NCBI RefSeq assembly: GCF_017565645.3
Contig: NZ_CP086136.1
Span: 992,001 to 1,056,000 of the forward strand
DNA length: 64,000 nt
From: Bradyrhizobium barranii subsp. barranii
GTDB lineage: Bacteria; Pseudomonadota; Alphaproteobacteria; Rhizobiales; Xanthobacteraceae
Reading direction: 5' to 3'
Below are positions 45,864 to 55,640 of this stretch, piece by piece. The translations under genes and the position numbers were made by a program. Each line of letters begins with the position of its first letter. Within the stretch, counting starts at the first letter, position 1. The notes beneath the pieces are model-generated. The model saw only the letters and a program-made list of their open reading frames with translations, did no database searches and was not told the origin of the DNA.

Positions 45864-46163
45864 ATTAGAAGCATCCTGGCGGCTGGGTCGGGTGCGCTGC
45901 AATCATGATCTCGGTAGGGCGGAAAACGGTAGTTCTTTCCTTGCTGCTCGCAGTCCACATTGACGCGTTCGAAATAGAAGGCAGGCAGGCATTAACACTG
46001 AATCTGGCAGTGACCCCTTCATTCGCGTAGCGATGTGCTGTACCTTGTTCATTCATCTGTCATTCAACTGTGATTTGACTAGAGGCGCTGCCTAGCCGCT
46101 GCCGCTGGATCTGACTCAGGTCCAACAGCAACGTCTCGCAGCCGTGTTCTGAGCACGTGCGCC
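45864..46163. other. Divergent intergenic region
   Basis: It separates the integrase/excisionase pair from the plus-strand 46164 gene. I see no gene; promoters for both directions are expected here. Confidence 0.4.
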
Positions 46164-46931
46164 ATGGCTAATAATGCGATCAACGGTCCTGACGAAATGA
46201 ATAAACTGACGGAAGCGTCAATCGCGAATCGCGCTGCTGACCCGGCAGTGGACGAAGTTGTTACTCTTCGCGAGGCGGCCATCCAGTTGGGTATGCGCGT
46301 ACCTCCCAAGAAGAAGCGAGAGAAGATTGCGGACGCCGAATTGCTGAAACTACTAAGGGCTGAGAAGGTGCACGCAGGATTTCACGCGCCCGGGGTCGGC
46401 CCGGTTTGGGTGCCGATTCCCAGCAAATATTGGCTTAAGATATCGGGTGCGACTTTCAGGAAGATTCGAGTCGGACAATCGAACCGGCTAAAGGGTGAGT
46501 ACAAGGTCCGTCTTAGACCATTCGCCACTGAGTATGCTGCAGCTCGTCGTGGAACTGATAAGCAGCCGCCTTCGGCCGAGCACCTCTTCTGCGACCTCCT
46601 TGAGCATGAGAGCGATTTTTTCGAGGTGATGCTGCCAATAAGTGAGTGGGAGGATTATAAGCGGAGCTTGCCGGAGATGCTCACAGACTTCGTTCAGGAC
46701 GATGGGAGTGGGGGCAAGAGCGGCAGGAATAAACTTGAATCATGGAAGGACGTCAATGCTCTCTTGGCCGCCTATTTATTGAAGCGGGAGATAAGGTCGT
46801 CGGAGGACGAGAGTTGCGAGTCGATAGCGCGTAATGTCCTCGACATCGCTAGACGCATACCCGGCAAGCTTCGTCTTCCAGCGATTGCTACTGTGTTTCG
46901 GCATGGAATAAGGACCCCGTATTCGGGGTAA
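46164..46931 (+). CDS. Hypothetical protein truncated by IS21
   Basis: The open frame gives 255 residues. Its last codons (…RTPYSG-stop) lie in or next to the left end of the IS21 element (about 46926), so the natural C-terminus is lost. It contains LREAAIQLGMRVPPKKKREK, HAPGVGPVWVPIPSKYWLKI and a helical acidic C-terminal half (SSEDESCESIARNVLDIARR). No family recognised. Confidence 0.55.
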   Translation: MANNAINGPDEMNKLTEASIANRAADPAVDEVVTLREAAIQLGMRVPPKKKREKIADAELLKLLRAEKVHAGFHAPGVGPVWVPIPSKYWLKISGATFRKIRVGQSNRLKGEYKVRLRPFATEYAAARRGTDKQPPSAEHLFCDLLEHESDFFEVMLPISEWEDYKRSLPEMLTDFVQDDGSGGKSGRNKLESWKDVNALLAAYLLKREIRSSEDESCESIARNVLDIARRIPGKLRLPAIATVFRHGIRTPYSG

Positions 46932-46985
46932 TCGGCATCCAATCGGGACCCCGGGACAAGGGTCCACAGTGGCTTCCATCAAGTC

Positions 46986-48503
46986 ATGGAAGCCGAGGTT
47001 GGGATGCTGGTGGTGGAGACGATTGCGAAGATCCGTCGCGCTTATTTTGTTCATGGTCAGCCGATCAAGGCGATCTGCCGGGAGCTTGGCGTATCGCGCA
47101 AGGTGGTCCGCAAGGTCATCCGCTCGGAGGCGACGGAGTTCCGGTACGAGCGAGAGACGCAGCCGCTTCCGAAGATGGGCCCGTGGAGTGCCGAGCTTGA
47201 CCGGTTGCTGGCGGCGAACGAGAGCAAGACGACGCGCGAACGGCTGACGCTGATTCGCTTGTTCGAAGAGCTTCGCGGCCTCGGATATGCCGGCGGCTAC
47301 GACGCGGTTCGTCGCTATGCGCGGCGGTGGAGCCGAGAGCGTGGCGCCTCGACGACCTCAGCTTATGTGCCGTTGAGCTTTGCGCCCGGCGAAGCCTACC
47401 AGTTTGATTGGAGCCACGAAGTCGTCCTGTTGAGCGGAACCACGGTGGTCGTGAAGGCGGCGCATGTCCGGCTTTGCCACAGTCGGATGCTGTTTGTTCG
47501 GGCCTATCCGCGCGAGACGCAGGAGATGGTGTTTGACGCCCACGACCGGGCGTTCGCACTGTTCAAGGGGACTTGCCGGCGCGGCATCTACGACAACATG
47601 AAGACGGCGGTGGAGACGATCTTTGTCGGCAAAGGCCGCCTCTACAATCAGCGCTTCCTGCAGATGTGTAGCCATTATCTGGTCGATCCGGTTGCCTGCA
47701 CGCCAGCGTCGGGCTGGGAGAAGGGACAGGTCGAGAACCAGGTCGGGTTGGTCCGCGAACGCTTTTTCACCCCGCGACTGCGCTTCAAGACATTGGACGA
47801 GCTGAACGCCTGGTTGCTCGATAAATGTATCGCCTACGCCAAGGCGCATCGGCATCCAGAGTTCGCCGACCGGACTGTCTGGGAGATCTTCGAGGCCGAG
47901 CGACCCAATCTCGTGCCTTATGCAGGTCGGTTCGATGGCTTCCATGCCGTCCCGGCCTCGGTCTCCAAGACCTGCCTGGTGCGCTTCGACAACAACAAGT
48001 ACTCGGTTGCGGCAAGCGCGGTCGGGCGGCCCATTGAGGTCCAGGCTTATGCGGACCGCATCGTGATCCGCCAGGACGGCCGGGTCGTTGCCGAACATCC
48101 GCGATCATTCGGTCGCGGCGAGACGGTCTACGACCCTTGGCACTATGTGCCCGTGCTTGTGCGCAAGCCCGGTGCCTTGCGTAATGGCGCTCCCTTCAAG
48201 GACTGGGTGCTGCCCGCAGCGATTGAGCGTGTACGGCGCAAACTCGCCGGTGCCGACGATGGCAATCGACAGATGGTCGATATCCTCAATGCGGTGCTGA
48301 CAGACGGATTGCCCGCGGTGGAAGCCGCCTGCGCCGAGGCGGTCGCTCATGGCGTTCATTCCGCCGATGTCGTGCTCAACATCCTGGCTCGTCAACGTGA
48401 ACCTGCCCCACCGGCCAACATCATGACGCCGGCCGCCTTGACGCTTCGCCATGCGCCGATCGCCGATTGTGCCCGCTACGACAACCTCCGGAGGACAAAC
48501 TGA
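46986..48503 (+). CDS. istA: IS21 transposase IstA
   Basis: The protein has 505 residues. N-terminal HTH ([20 protein letters not shown]), integrase core with [11 protein letters not shown] (first Asp), [15 protein letters not shown] (second Asp) and [20 protein letters not shown] (Glu). Stop overlaps the istB start (TGATG). Confidence 0.95.
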   Translation: MEAEVGMLVVETIAKIRRAYFVHGQPIKAICRELGVSRKVVRKVIRSEATEFRYERETQPLPKMGPWSAELDRLLAANESKTTRERLTLIRLFEELRGLGYAGGYDAVRRYARRWSRERGASTTSAYVPLSFAPGEAYQFDWSHEVVLLSGTTVVVKAAHVRLCHSRMLFVRAYPRETQEMVFDAHDRAFALFKGTCRRGIYDNMKTAVETIFVGKGRLYNQRFLQMCSHYLVDPVACTPASGWEKGQVENQVGLVRERFFTPRLRFKTLDELNAWLLDKCIAYAKAHRHPEFADRTVWEIFEAERPNLVPYAGRFDGFHAVPASVSKTCLVRFDNNKYSVAASAVGRPIEVQAYADRIVIRQDGRVVAEHPRSFGRGETVYDPWHYVPVLVRKPGALRNGAPFKDWVLPAAIERVRRKLAGADDGNRQMVDILNAVLTDGLPAVEAACAEAVAHGVHSADVVLNILARQREPAPPANIMTPAALTLRHAPIADCARYDNLRRTN

Positions 48504-49366
48504 TGGAACGAACCCAAATCTTCGATCTCATGGGCGAGCTTAAGCTCTACGGCATGAAGGCCGCCTTCGACGAGATCATGGCGACCGCCGTCAAACGCCA
48601 GCACGAACCCCAGCGCATCGTCGGCGATCTGCTCTCCGCCGAGATCAACGAGAAGCAGGCCCGCTCGATCAAATACCAGCTCACCATCGCCAAGTTGCCG
48701 CTTGCAAAGGACATCGCAGACTTCCAGTTCGACGCCACGCCGATCAACCAGACGCTTGTCAATGATCTCGCCGGCGGCGGCTTCATCGCCCAGCAACGCA
48801 ACGTCGTCCTGGTCGGTGGAACGGGCACCGGCAAGACCCATCTGGCCATCGCTATCGCGCGAAGCTGCATCCGATCCGGCGCCCGTGGCCGCTTCTATAA
48901 CGTGGTCGACCTCGTCAACCGCCTCGAGACCGAGACCCGCAACGGGCGACAGGGCCGGCTTGCCGAGCACCTAACCCGCATGGACTTCATTGTCCTGGAC
49001 GAGCTCGGATATTTGCCCTTTGCCCAGTCCGGCGGTCAGCTTCTCTTCCACCTCGTCAGCCGGCTTTATGAGCGCGCCTCCGTCCTCGTCACCACCAATC
49101 TGGCATTCGGCGAGTGGCCGAGCGTGTTCGGCGATGCCAAGATGACGACCGCGCTGCTCGACCGGCTGACTCATCACTGCGACATCGTCGAGACCGGTAA
49201 CGACAGCTGGCGCTTTAAAAGCCGCGACGACGATCAAACAACCCGCGCTCGCGCCGTCTCCGCAACCCCGGCCAGCTCCGACGCCGCGAGCGCTACCATC
49301 AAGACTCGCCGATCAAAGGGGTCCCCTTTGGACGCCGATCGGGGGTCCCAGTCCAACGCCGATTGA
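48503..49366 (+). CDS. istB: IS21 helper ATPase IstB
   Basis: The protein has 287 residues. Walker [19 protein letters not shown] near residue 105, Walker [14 protein letters not shown] near 170, and sensor region [20 protein letters not shown] are those of the DnaA/IstB AAA+ family that selects targets for IstA. The last codons lie within the right end of the element. Confidence 0.95.
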   Translation: MERTQIFDLMGELKLYGMKAAFDEIMATAVKRQHEPQRIVGDLLSAEINEKQARSIKYQLTIAKLPLAKDIADFQFDATPINQTLVNDLAGGGFIAQQRNVVLVGGTGTGKTHLAIAIARSCIRSGARGRFYNVVDLVNRLETETRNGRQGRLAEHLTRMDFIVLDELGYLPFAQSGGQLLFHLVSRLYERASVLVTTNLAFGEWPSVFGDAKMTTALLDRLTHHCDIVETGNDSWRFKSRDDDQTTRARAVSATPASSDAASATIKTRRSKGSPLDADRGSQSNAD

Positions 49367-49575
49367 CAACGTGGCAGCGCAAGCAGAAAGCCGTCGCGGA
49401 GCTGGAAGACTGGCGCTCTCGCGTTACTACGATCCTGCGCTGGCGGCGTTGTGGATGCGCAGTTCGCGCCCCGAACTCGGCGGAAAATTGCCCTCGGACT
49501 TCACTTGCGACGATGCAACGCGCGACCGGTGCGCGAGCTACCTGCCAAAGAAACGATCACGACGCTGAGCTCGCG

Positions 49576-50220
49576 TCACTTCTTGTTCATGGCCTGCGTG
49601 AGGAGCCGGTTGAGATCGCCATGACTTCCCCAATTGTTCTTTGCGGTCAGCCGCTCCGCTTTCGGCCATTTTCGCAACGAAAAGTAAATTGCACTCTGCA
49701 TATAGGACGAAGAGGCGGTATAGACCCCGAGCAGCGTATGGCGCCGCGAGTGATCTCCGAACCGACCAACGAAGATCGCAGCGACAGCTCTCAATGTCTC
49801 GTGCCGAGAGGCATCTTGCAGTATATCCAGCGCAATCTTGACAGACGCGTCCTTATGCTTCTCCGCCTGCGATAGCGCCGCTAAGATCCACATTTTTTGC
49901 CAGTCTGACAACTCGATGTCGACAAGCAACGCGAGTAACGCATCCAGAACGCTTGGGGACCGTAGGAACTTGGCGACGTACGATGCATAGATCTGAGCCA
50001 TCGACGGCCGCTTCTTGAACGACTCAATGACGTGTTGCAGCGCGTAGTCAGATTCCGCTTTGGTGAACAAGGGCAGACAGAAACGCTCGATGTTTTCTTC
50101 CTGACCCAGGTACTTTCCGATCGAATTGAACAACAGCTTTGTTGCCTTCAAATCGAGGTCGTCTTCGTCGTCATCCTCAGTCTCGTCATCATCATCGTCC
50201 TCATCGTCACCGTATTCCAT
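49576..50220 (-). CDS. C-terminal helical domain of the reverse transcriptase system (separate frame)
   Basis: The product has 214 residues from ATG 50220, which lies inside the end of the upstream RT gene. It begins with a very acidic stretch (EYGDDEDDDDDETEDDDEDD), then helical repeats (KATKLLFNSIGKYLGQEENI; LALLVDIELSDWQKMWILAA; ETLRAVAAIFVGRFGDHSRR) reminiscent of HEAT-like repeats found after RT domains of the Abi/UG defence group. In the RT frame the same bases give the artificial-looking TMRTMMMTRLRMTTKTTSI. It may be one gene split by a frameshift, or a second subunit with overlapping start. Confidence 0.6.
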   Translation of the reverse strand: MEYGDDEDDDDDETEDDDEDDLDLKATKLLFNSIGKYLGQEENIERFCLPLFTKAESDYALQHVIESFKKRPSMAQIYASYVAKFLRSPSVLDALLALLVDIELSDWQKMWILAALSQAEKHKDASVKIALDILQDASRHETLRAVAAIFVGRFGDHSRRHTLLGVYTASSSYMQSAIYFSLRKWPKAERLTAKNNWGSHGDLNRLLTQAMNKK

Positions 50221-51215
50221 TCGGACTGAAACCCGTAGTCCGCGTCAAAGTCTTCATCATTCATTTGGTCTCTGATCTCGTCGACGGCATCGTCGAACAA
50301 GGCCTGGAGATCGGGTTCTTCGGTGTGAAGCTGCCGTTTCGGGATAATCATGCATTTCGCCTCGTTCAAAACGAGATCGTAGTAGCGCAGCTTGGGAATC
50401 AGCTGGCCGAGCAGTCTGTCGGCAGCTTCCACGGAGTCGAGGAAGATGTAGATGTCGTCGACATATCGCGCAGCCCTCACTCCGTACTCCTTGAGGAAGC
50501 GATCGATCGGCTCCATGTAGAAATTTCCAAACAAGTCCGACGGGAACATGCCTTGAAGGATTCCCCGAGAGCTTCGCTGGCTCGTATAGCTGGTCAAAAC
50601 CGCTTCAAGGCGGCCGGATAGCTCACCGACATATCCAGAGTCGTTCAACACGTTGATCAAAGTATGCAGGTTCATCGAACCAAAATAGTTCGCGACGTCG
50701 ATCTTCAGGATGTATTTGACCTCGTCCGCCTTTGAATGATCGAGCAGCGCGGTTTGCAAGGCATTCCAGCAGGTTCGGGTGGGGATGAACATCGACACGC
50801 TGTCTGGACGTGCCAACTGATGGCTAAAGGATCGCGAGTGATCGGTTTTCTCAGCCACGATGGGCGCTGCCTGATCAGCCAGAGCCTGATACAGGAGTCG
50901 ATCGTGCGGGAGCAGGATGCTTCCGGGGCGAGAGAAGCTTGGACCCAATCGTTCAGGCTTTACGGCAACGCGAATCCGGAAGGACTTCGGAACCTCAATG
51001 GTTATCGGAACCCCCGGACTGTACTTCCCACTCGCCAAGGCACTTTGAACCTCCTGGATCAGTTCCTCTCCAGCCTTGGCGTAAATGAAGCCAATGTGAG
51101 GAGCGTATATAAAGTCCGAGCGGAGATCGTGGCTGACCCGCGCGAGGGCGAGCTTCCAGTTGATCTTGGACATCACGGCGCCGTCCAAGCCGAAAGGTAT
51201 CTTCAGTTCCGCCAC
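50148..51215 (-). CDS. Reverse transcriptase, probable Abi/DRT (UG-type) defence family
   Basis: The product has 355 residues as read. RT motifs: KYILKIDVANYFGSMNLHTL (motif A Asp), RGILQGMFPSDLFGNFYMEP (motif B), RAARYVDDIYIFLDS (catalytic YVDD), YDLVLNEAKCMIIPK (motif D). There is no group II intron maturase domain and I see no intron ends, and the N-terminus lacks retron features I know, so a defence-associated Abi/UG lineage is more likely. ATG 51173 is an alternative start. Translation ends 72 nt into the frame of the downstream helical ORF. Specific class not resolved. Confidence 0.75.
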   Translation of the reverse strand: MAELKIPFGLDGAVMSKINWKLALARVSHDLRSDFIYAPHIGFIYAKAGEELIQEVQSALASGKYSPGVPITIEVPKSFRIRVAVKPERLGPSFSRPGSILLPHDRLLYQALADQAAPIVAEKTDHSRSFSHQLARPDSVSMFIPTRTCWNALQTALLDHSKADEVKYILKIDVANYFGSMNLHTLINVLNDSGYVGELSGRLEAVLTSYTSQRSSRGILQGMFPSDLFGNFYMEPIDRFLKEYGVRAARYVDDIYIFLDSVEAADRLLGQLIPKLRYYDLVLNEAKCMIIPKRQLHTEEPDLQALFDDAVDEIRDQMNDEDFDADYGFQSEWNTVTMRTMMMTRLRMTTKTTSI

Positions 51216-51430
51216 CGCATTTTCCTCGCATCTTCCGCGCGTGGATCGATCATAAAGGTCCGAAGCTTGGAATCATAACCGCGCGGGCTATGCTCAATCT
51301 CAGCTATGGTCGCCTCTGCGAAGCATTTGTCCGTTCCCCGCGCTGCTTCAGGGCTCCCGGGGCGGCTCACGTACCTCGCTTTGACCGCGAGGGTTGGGAG
51401 AACGGAGCGACCCTCTTCTATGAAACCCAT
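51203..51430 (-). CDS. Small protein upstream of the reverse transcriptase
   Basis: The protein has 75 residues, overlapping the RT start by 13 nt. It includes ARYVSRPGSPEAARGTDKCF and TFMIDPRAEDARKMRWRN. No family recognised. The overlap suggests it may be translated with the RT, but it could also be noise or the end of a decayed gene. Confidence 0.35.
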   Translation of the reverse strand: MGFIEEGRSVLPTLAVKARYVSRPGSPEAARGTDKCFAEATIAEIEHSPRGYDSKLRTFMIDPRAEDARKMRWRN

Positions 51431-51445
51431 GGAAGCAGCTTAATT

Positions 51446-51745
51446 TCATGAGGCTCCAACTGAGCCGTCACGACTGGCAACTTCCTGCACGAACTCGTAT
51501 AGCGCTGCAATCTCGTGCGGCTCGCAGTATCGTTCGCTGGTCTCGCTCTTGCCGCCGTGTCCGAGCAGATCGGCACGATCCTCCTCCACCACGGACTTTT
51601 TCTTGAGCTGCGCGCCGAACAGGTGACGCACTGCGTGGGACCCAAGCCCCTCCTCCGTCACGCCAGCGGACGTCTCATCAGGTCGAGCCGGGACCGGTGG
51701 CCAGAGTCTTGCGATGACTGAACTGCAAACCTTGCGCCACGTCAG
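51446..51745 (-). pseudogene. Tyrosine integrase fragment (C-terminal end)
   Basis: The frame holds only the end of a tyrosine recombinase: GSHAVRHLFGAQLKKKSVVE then EDRADLLGHGGKSETSERYC, which includes HxxR, the second His region and the Tyr of the SERYC turn. The rest of the gene is missing. It is the trace of another integration event in element 3. Confidence 0.7.
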
Positions 51746-51818
51746 CGTGCGGCTGCATGACGCCCGGTGCGGCGGCCCACGGCACCAGGCTGCAGCACGC
51801 GGCAGCTCGCGGCAATTG

Positions 51819-52757
51819 CTACCTTCCAAGTAACGGGGGAGTTGGGCGCCTGATCTTCACAGGGTTGAAGTCCTCGCTCCAACGCCGGACACCATAAAAC
51901 GCGATATTGGCGCCCTTCAATTTGTGGTCATAGAGCCACTGCCAGTAGAATGGTTCATCGCTAGGGACGATCGCGATCACTTGTTCGCAGTAGGCGGCCA
52001 GACCAACCACAGTCGTCAAAAAGGCAGATTCCCGACTGGAATATTCAGCAGGATCCGTGTAGGGCCCAAAAATCAGCACGGCCGTCAAACGTTCGGGGTC
52101 GCTCTCTCTGGCGAACAGAATGTCCGCAGGCGCACGACGATGCTGGCGATCGTCGACCTGCTTGAAATCAGGATCGAGCTGAGAAGCAACCCAGCTCTGC
52201 ACCTGCGCGCCGAGCTTATGTGCATACTGTTTTCCAAAAACCTGGCTCGTGCTGCTTGCGCGAGCCTTCTTCTCCTGCTCCCGCAATTTTTCGACCGACC
52301 ATCGGCCCCCACCGATCACGCGCGCCGCCTTTATCGCTTTCACAGGATCGTAGCGGTGCCACCGGACAATCAGTTCGACCGCGGCAACGGGTACTGCACG
52401 CAGTTGTCTCACGTATTCGACGTAATCTTCGTCTGTGTCGTCCTCGATGCGCTCGATGTTTTCGAGAGCGCGGATCCAACTTCGAACGGTCTGATCCTTG
52501 GGCAGCGAATCGCCTAGGTGAAAGCCCGGCTCACCACCGAGGGCTCTGATCACCGCCTTCTCGATGTCCTTATCGGGCAGCGATCGCAATTCACGACGCA
52601 CGAGATCGGCCGCCGTGGCCCAATCCGTAATCCCTGGACGTCCAGGCTTCGGCGCGCCGGGACTGTGGTCGCTTCTCCTGCGCCTGCTCTTCAAACCAAC
52701 CAATCCTTCGGTATTAAAATACCAACAACAGAAGCGACTCGACCCAAGTGTATACAA
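51819..52757 (-). CDS. Hypothetical protein, possible nuclease-fold
   Basis: The protein has 312 residues. The middle is helical (IEKAVIRALGGEPGFHLGDS; RWHRYDPVKAIKAARVIGGG). Residues about 200-290 (AHKLGAQVQSWVASQLDPDF, RRAPADILFARESDPERLTA, VLIFGPYTDPAEYSSRESAF) have the alternation of an endonuclease-like core, but no complete catalytic set is certain. No family recognised. Located next to the RT and integrase fragment. Confidence 0.5.
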   Translation of the reverse strand: MYTLGSSRFCCWYFNTEGLVGLKSRRRRSDHSPGAPKPGRPGITDWATAADLVRRELRSLPDKDIEKAVIRALGGEPGFHLGDSLPKDQTVRSWIRALENIERIEDDTDEDYVEYVRQLRAVPVAAVELIVRWHRYDPVKAIKAARVIGGGRWSVEKLREQEKKARASSTSQVFGKQYAHKLGAQVQSWVASQLDPDFKQVDDRQHRRAPADILFARESDPERLTAVLIFGPYTDPAEYSSRESAFLTTVVGLAAYCEQVIAIVPSDEPFYWQWLYDHKLKGANIAFYGVRRWSEDFNPVKIRRPTPPLLGR

Positions 52758-52802
52758 GAAGATCGAATCTTTTCTTGGCGGTCTCCTCCTAATGCTCGCG
52801 CG

Positions 52803-53127
52803 ATGGGCACCAAATCACGCGAGACCATTTACGGTGGGTCGGTCCGGGCAGCGGCAGAACGGGCGACCGAAGCGCGGAAGGAGGCCGACCGGCTCGCCGT
52901 TGCGGCGTGGAACGCGCGCATGCTCGGTTTCCAGGGGCCCGCGCAACCGTCGCCCACGCTCGGCGATGCGCTTAATGCCGGTTACCGCTACCTCGAAGTG
53001 CGCTGCCTTGGCTGCGACACGCACCAGACCGTCGCCCTTGGACATCGTGCGGCGACCGAAGGCGACGCCGGTTCATGAACTGGAGCGCTACATGCGGTGC
53101 AAGGACTGCTCGGAGGTGCGCGGCTAA
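52803..53127 (+). pseudogene. Conserved rhizobial hypothetical gene with frameshift
   Basis: The frame starts MGTKSRETIYGGSVRAAAER and continues to CLGCDTHQTVAL. At about 53037-53040 one extra T shifts the frame; the next frame then gives DIVRRPKATPVHELERYMRC and KDCSEVRG-stop. The two Cys pairs (CLGC, CKDC) look like a split zinc ribbon. I remember this protein as common in Bradyrhizobium mobile regions. Function unknown. Confidence 0.65.
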
Positions 53128-53269
53128 AGGAACCCGAACCGACGTGATATATCGACGGTCGTAACACAAAGGATGTCCTGAGCGTTCGAAGCTTTTTGTC
53201 CGTCGTCAGATAATTTGAGACTGGTCAGGCTTTTTGAGAAGGGAGGCTCTGGTTCATCAGGGTTAGAGT

Positions 53270-53999
53270 TTAAGCGACCTGCAGTTGATGCTGCAAGCGG
53301 CGGTTCGCGATGGTGTCGCGCTTGATGCGGTTTCGTTCTGCGAGGATCGCCTCAGCCCTGCCGAAGTAGACATCGGCTGGCGTGAGGTTGTCGATGCTCT
53401 CATGATAGCGGACGTGATTATAGTGTTCGACGAAGGCTCCTACTTGACGCTCGACTCGATCTTTCCCTGGGTCTGAGGATGGTACGGAGCGCCGCGCACA
53501 TGCTGCATGCCCTTCTGGTCGAGCCACTCGGCCAGATCATCCGCCACGTAACTCGAACCATTGTCGCTGAGAAGCCTTGGCCAGTGCGCGACGGCGCCGT
53601 CGTCTTGTCCTCGAACTCGTTCGCGGCCTCGATCACCACATAGGCCGGGCTGGTGATGAGGTCATGCGCCTTCAGCAGCCGATAGACCGACGCCTCGGAT
53701 ACAAAGTACTTTCGTTCGTCGGTGAACCGCACGGCCAGCTCGCGTGGCGACAGCTCAGGTAACTCCAGCGCCAGGTCGATGATCTGGCCCCGCACATCGT
53801 CCGGGATGCGGTTCCAGACCCGGTCTGGTCGAGACCGATGATCGGCCAGCGCCTCAACGCCTCCCTCGCGGTAGCGATCATACCAGCGATAGAATGTGGC
53901 GCGCGGGATCCCGAGCTTGTCCAGTGTGCGCTTGGCCGGAAGGTGCGATTGCTCGACCAAATGGATGATCTCGGCCTTCTCTGAGGCGGGATACCTCAT
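53270..53999 (-). pseudogene. IS3-type transposase orfB, internally deleted
   Basis: The N-terminal part is normal (EKAEIIHLVEQSHLPAKRTL, HTH then SVYRLLKAHDLITSPAYVVI). The segment after EAANEFEDKT that would hold the first two catalytic Asp residues is missing or shifted. The last part (SDNGSSYVADDLAEW, then QTQGKIERQVGAFVEHYNHV with Glu) is in another frame. Inactive. Confidence 0.8.
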
Positions 54000-54021
54000 G
54001 CCTCGTCCTCCCCATCTCCGT

Positions 54022-54370
54022 TCATACTTGTTTGAACAGACGGTTCTCCAGGGGCAGATCGGCGACGGCCTCCTTCAAGGCGGCGGCCTCCCGGCGGAGG
54101 TCCTTCACCTCGCCGGAGGTCGTAGCTCGTGCCGTGTCGCCGGCCAGGCGGCGCTTGCCGGCCTCGAGAACTCCTTGGACCAGCCGTAGTACACATCGAG
54201 GCGGCAATGCCTTCTCGGCGACAAAGCTCGGAGATGTTCTCCTCGCCGCGCAATCCTTCCAGCACGATGCGGATCTTCTCTTCCGCCGAATACTGCCGGC
54301 GGTTCTGGCGCCGAATGTCCTTTCGCACTTGGTCTGCCGACGCTTTGCCCGGTCCGGATTTCTGTTTCAT
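54022..54370 (-). pseudogene. IS3-type orfA, frameshifted
   Basis: The start MKQKSGPGKASADQVRKDIR and RRQYSAEEKIRIVLEGLRGE-type HTH are intact. After EGIAASM the frame is shifted, and the leucine-zipper end (KDLRREAAALKEAVADLPLE) is read in another frame to 54022. Confidence 0.8.
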
Positions 54371-54493
54371 CTTCGCTGCTGGTGGCTACGATGAACCAGA
54401 AATCCTTCCAGGGCTGCGTCCTTACGGACACGCGAAAGGAGTTCTGGGGTAAGCCGGTCCGTGGCTGCGCCGCGGACCGGCTACAAAATGCCT

Positions 54494-54637
54494 TTACAAG
54501 AGCTCCTCGTGAGAGCTCAGGGGGTGGCAGGACCATTTCTGCTCATCCGGGTTCCAAACACACCAAGGCTGACCGCCGACAGCGGCGCACGCATCTTCGA
54601 AAGTCAGTTCGGTTACGCCATAATCTGAGATATCCAT
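54494..54637 (-). CDS. Double-glycine precursor peptide, Cys/Trp-rich core (bacteriocin precursor 1)
   Basis: The peptide has 47 residues from ATG 54637, with AAAGGAAAC upstream. The leader MDISDYGVTELT..DACAAVGG (22 residues) ends in GG, the cut site of C39-peptidase exporters. The core of 25 residues starts QPWCVWNPDEQKW and has two Cys (positions 26 and 37), so a disulfide is likely. The leader shares YGVTEL with the precursors at 62765 and 60853. The C39-type ABC exporter at 58285 is the expected processor. Too short for usual gene callers. Function as an antibacterial peptide is inferred. Confidence 0.75.
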   Translation of the reverse strand: MDISDYGVTELTFEDACAAVGGQPWCVWNPDEQKWSCHPLSSHEELL

Positions 54638-54772
54638 AGTTGTTTCCTTTCCTACAAGGCGTCAGCTGCCGCTGCCGCAACGCAGAGAATTCAAATCGCG
54701 TGCCGCGCAGCGGAGTGGCGATAGAGGCGCCAAACAGGCCTTTTTTGCCGGAGCGTATGTGAAAAGCGCGGC

Positions 54773-54788
54773 GGTCTCTTCGTGCCAA
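54773..54788 (-). promoter_or_regulatory. Half of the shared precursor promoter motif
   Basis: TTGGCACG occurs 136 nt or more upstream of precursor 1, but the following AAGA-GACC does not match the TTGA half seen before the other precursors. Only a partial match, and farther away. Confidence 0.3.
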
Positions 54789-54879
54789 CGTCGTCTGCTG
54801 GACATTCATGTCGCGGCGCGTATCCAGCATTCCCTTTCGTTGTGCCGACGCGCATTCCGATGTCGGCTTTCCCTCGCCG

Positions 54880-55640
54880 TCCCTAATTCATCTTCCGCTC
54901 GAGCCACTTCTTGATGCTGTCGCCGGCGCGTGTAGTCAGGCCAAGCCTGTTCTTTCCGGCCGTCGAGCGGTTCTTTAGTTTCAGGCAGAGCCATGCCGCA
55001 AAGTTTCTTGCCGACTTGAACCCGCGCGCATCCACGACCTTGATCGACAGCAGCTCGCAACGATCGAATCGACCCCCGAGATAGCCGGCAGCCGTTCACT
55101 CATCTCTTTACTCCGGCGGAGTTGCATGAGCTACTTGCCGACCTTTGCGATCTGGTCCTCGACGTGCGCCAGTTCTGCTGCCAGAGCGTCCACCCAGCTG
55201 CTTTGTAAAGTCGGAGACTTTGCGTCGGCCTGAATGTCGATCAGCAACCGCGAAAGCCCCTTAGGCGCGGCAAAGCCGTATTCCGCGGCGTAGCCGCGGA
55301 TTGAATTGGCAAACCGGGTCCGCCTGCCGATGAACTGGTTGCGCACACGCTCCAACATTTGTGCGCCCTTGCTCGGGACTTTTGATGGGCACAAAGTTCT
55401 TACGCAGTTTCGGCCGGCTTGCCGCACGCAAATATATTGCGATCGGCATCATCGCCACTTCATGTCGGTTTGATTGCAATTCCCACGCCTAACAATGCGA
55501 TGCCCGCAGGCCTCCAGAGCCACAAGCGCACGCGGCAGCGCTTGAAGAACTTCTAAACCAGCCCGCGGCTCAATTTAAGCCGCAAAACCGGCTGCTCGTT
55601 CCCATCAACGCCATGCAGCTGAAACACACTCTGGACGTAT
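54880..55640 (-). pseudogene. IS110-family transposase remnant
   Basis: Pieces in three frames resemble one IS110 transposase: FQLHGVDGNEQPVLRLKLSR near 55620 (N-terminal), QMLERVRNQFIGRRTRFANS then IRGYAAEYGFAAPKGLSRLL near 55200-55350 (middle), and a C-terminal SIKKWLERKMN segment near 54900. Stop codons and shifts separate them. Confidence 0.65.

Larger units (their letters stand above)
46926..49368 (+). mobile_element. IS21-family element (istA-istB)
   Basis: The element is about 2.44 kb. Terminal repeats are visible as AATCGGC-N8-GGGACCCC at 46930 and, inverted, at the right end, which finishes with TGTCAATCGGC on the minus strand. A second inner GGGGACCCC/GGGTCC copy follows at each end, as in multi-site IS21 ends. 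I do not see a target duplication. Both genes are intact. Confidence 0.85.
53197..54430 (-). mobile_element. Decayed IS3-family element
   Basis: The element is about 1.23 kb, with ends reading TGTCCGTCGTCAGATAATTT (left) and, on the minus strand, TGTCCGTAAGGACGCAG (right). It carries two overlapping transposase reading frames (orfA, orfB), both broken by frameshifts and orfB by an internal deletion. Confidence 0.7.

Noticed and set aside
46926..49368. Target duplication of the IS21 element
   Set aside because: Flanking bases at the two ends do not match; the left end may be slightly degraded.
49371..49568. GTG-started open frame right of IS21 as the lost C-terminus of the 46164 gene
   Set aside because: The frame is compatible, but without a target duplication the junction cannot be rebuilt, and the protein shows no link to the 46164 product.
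51216..51445. Retron-type non-coding RNA upstream of the reverse transcriptase
   Set aside because: No long inverted repeat was seen by eye, and the area is covered by a short open frame; folding would be needed to decide.
54773..54788. Full sigma-54-like promoter for precursor 1
   Set aside because: The TTGA half is absent and the distance to the start (136 nt) is greater than for the other precursors; listed only as a half motif.
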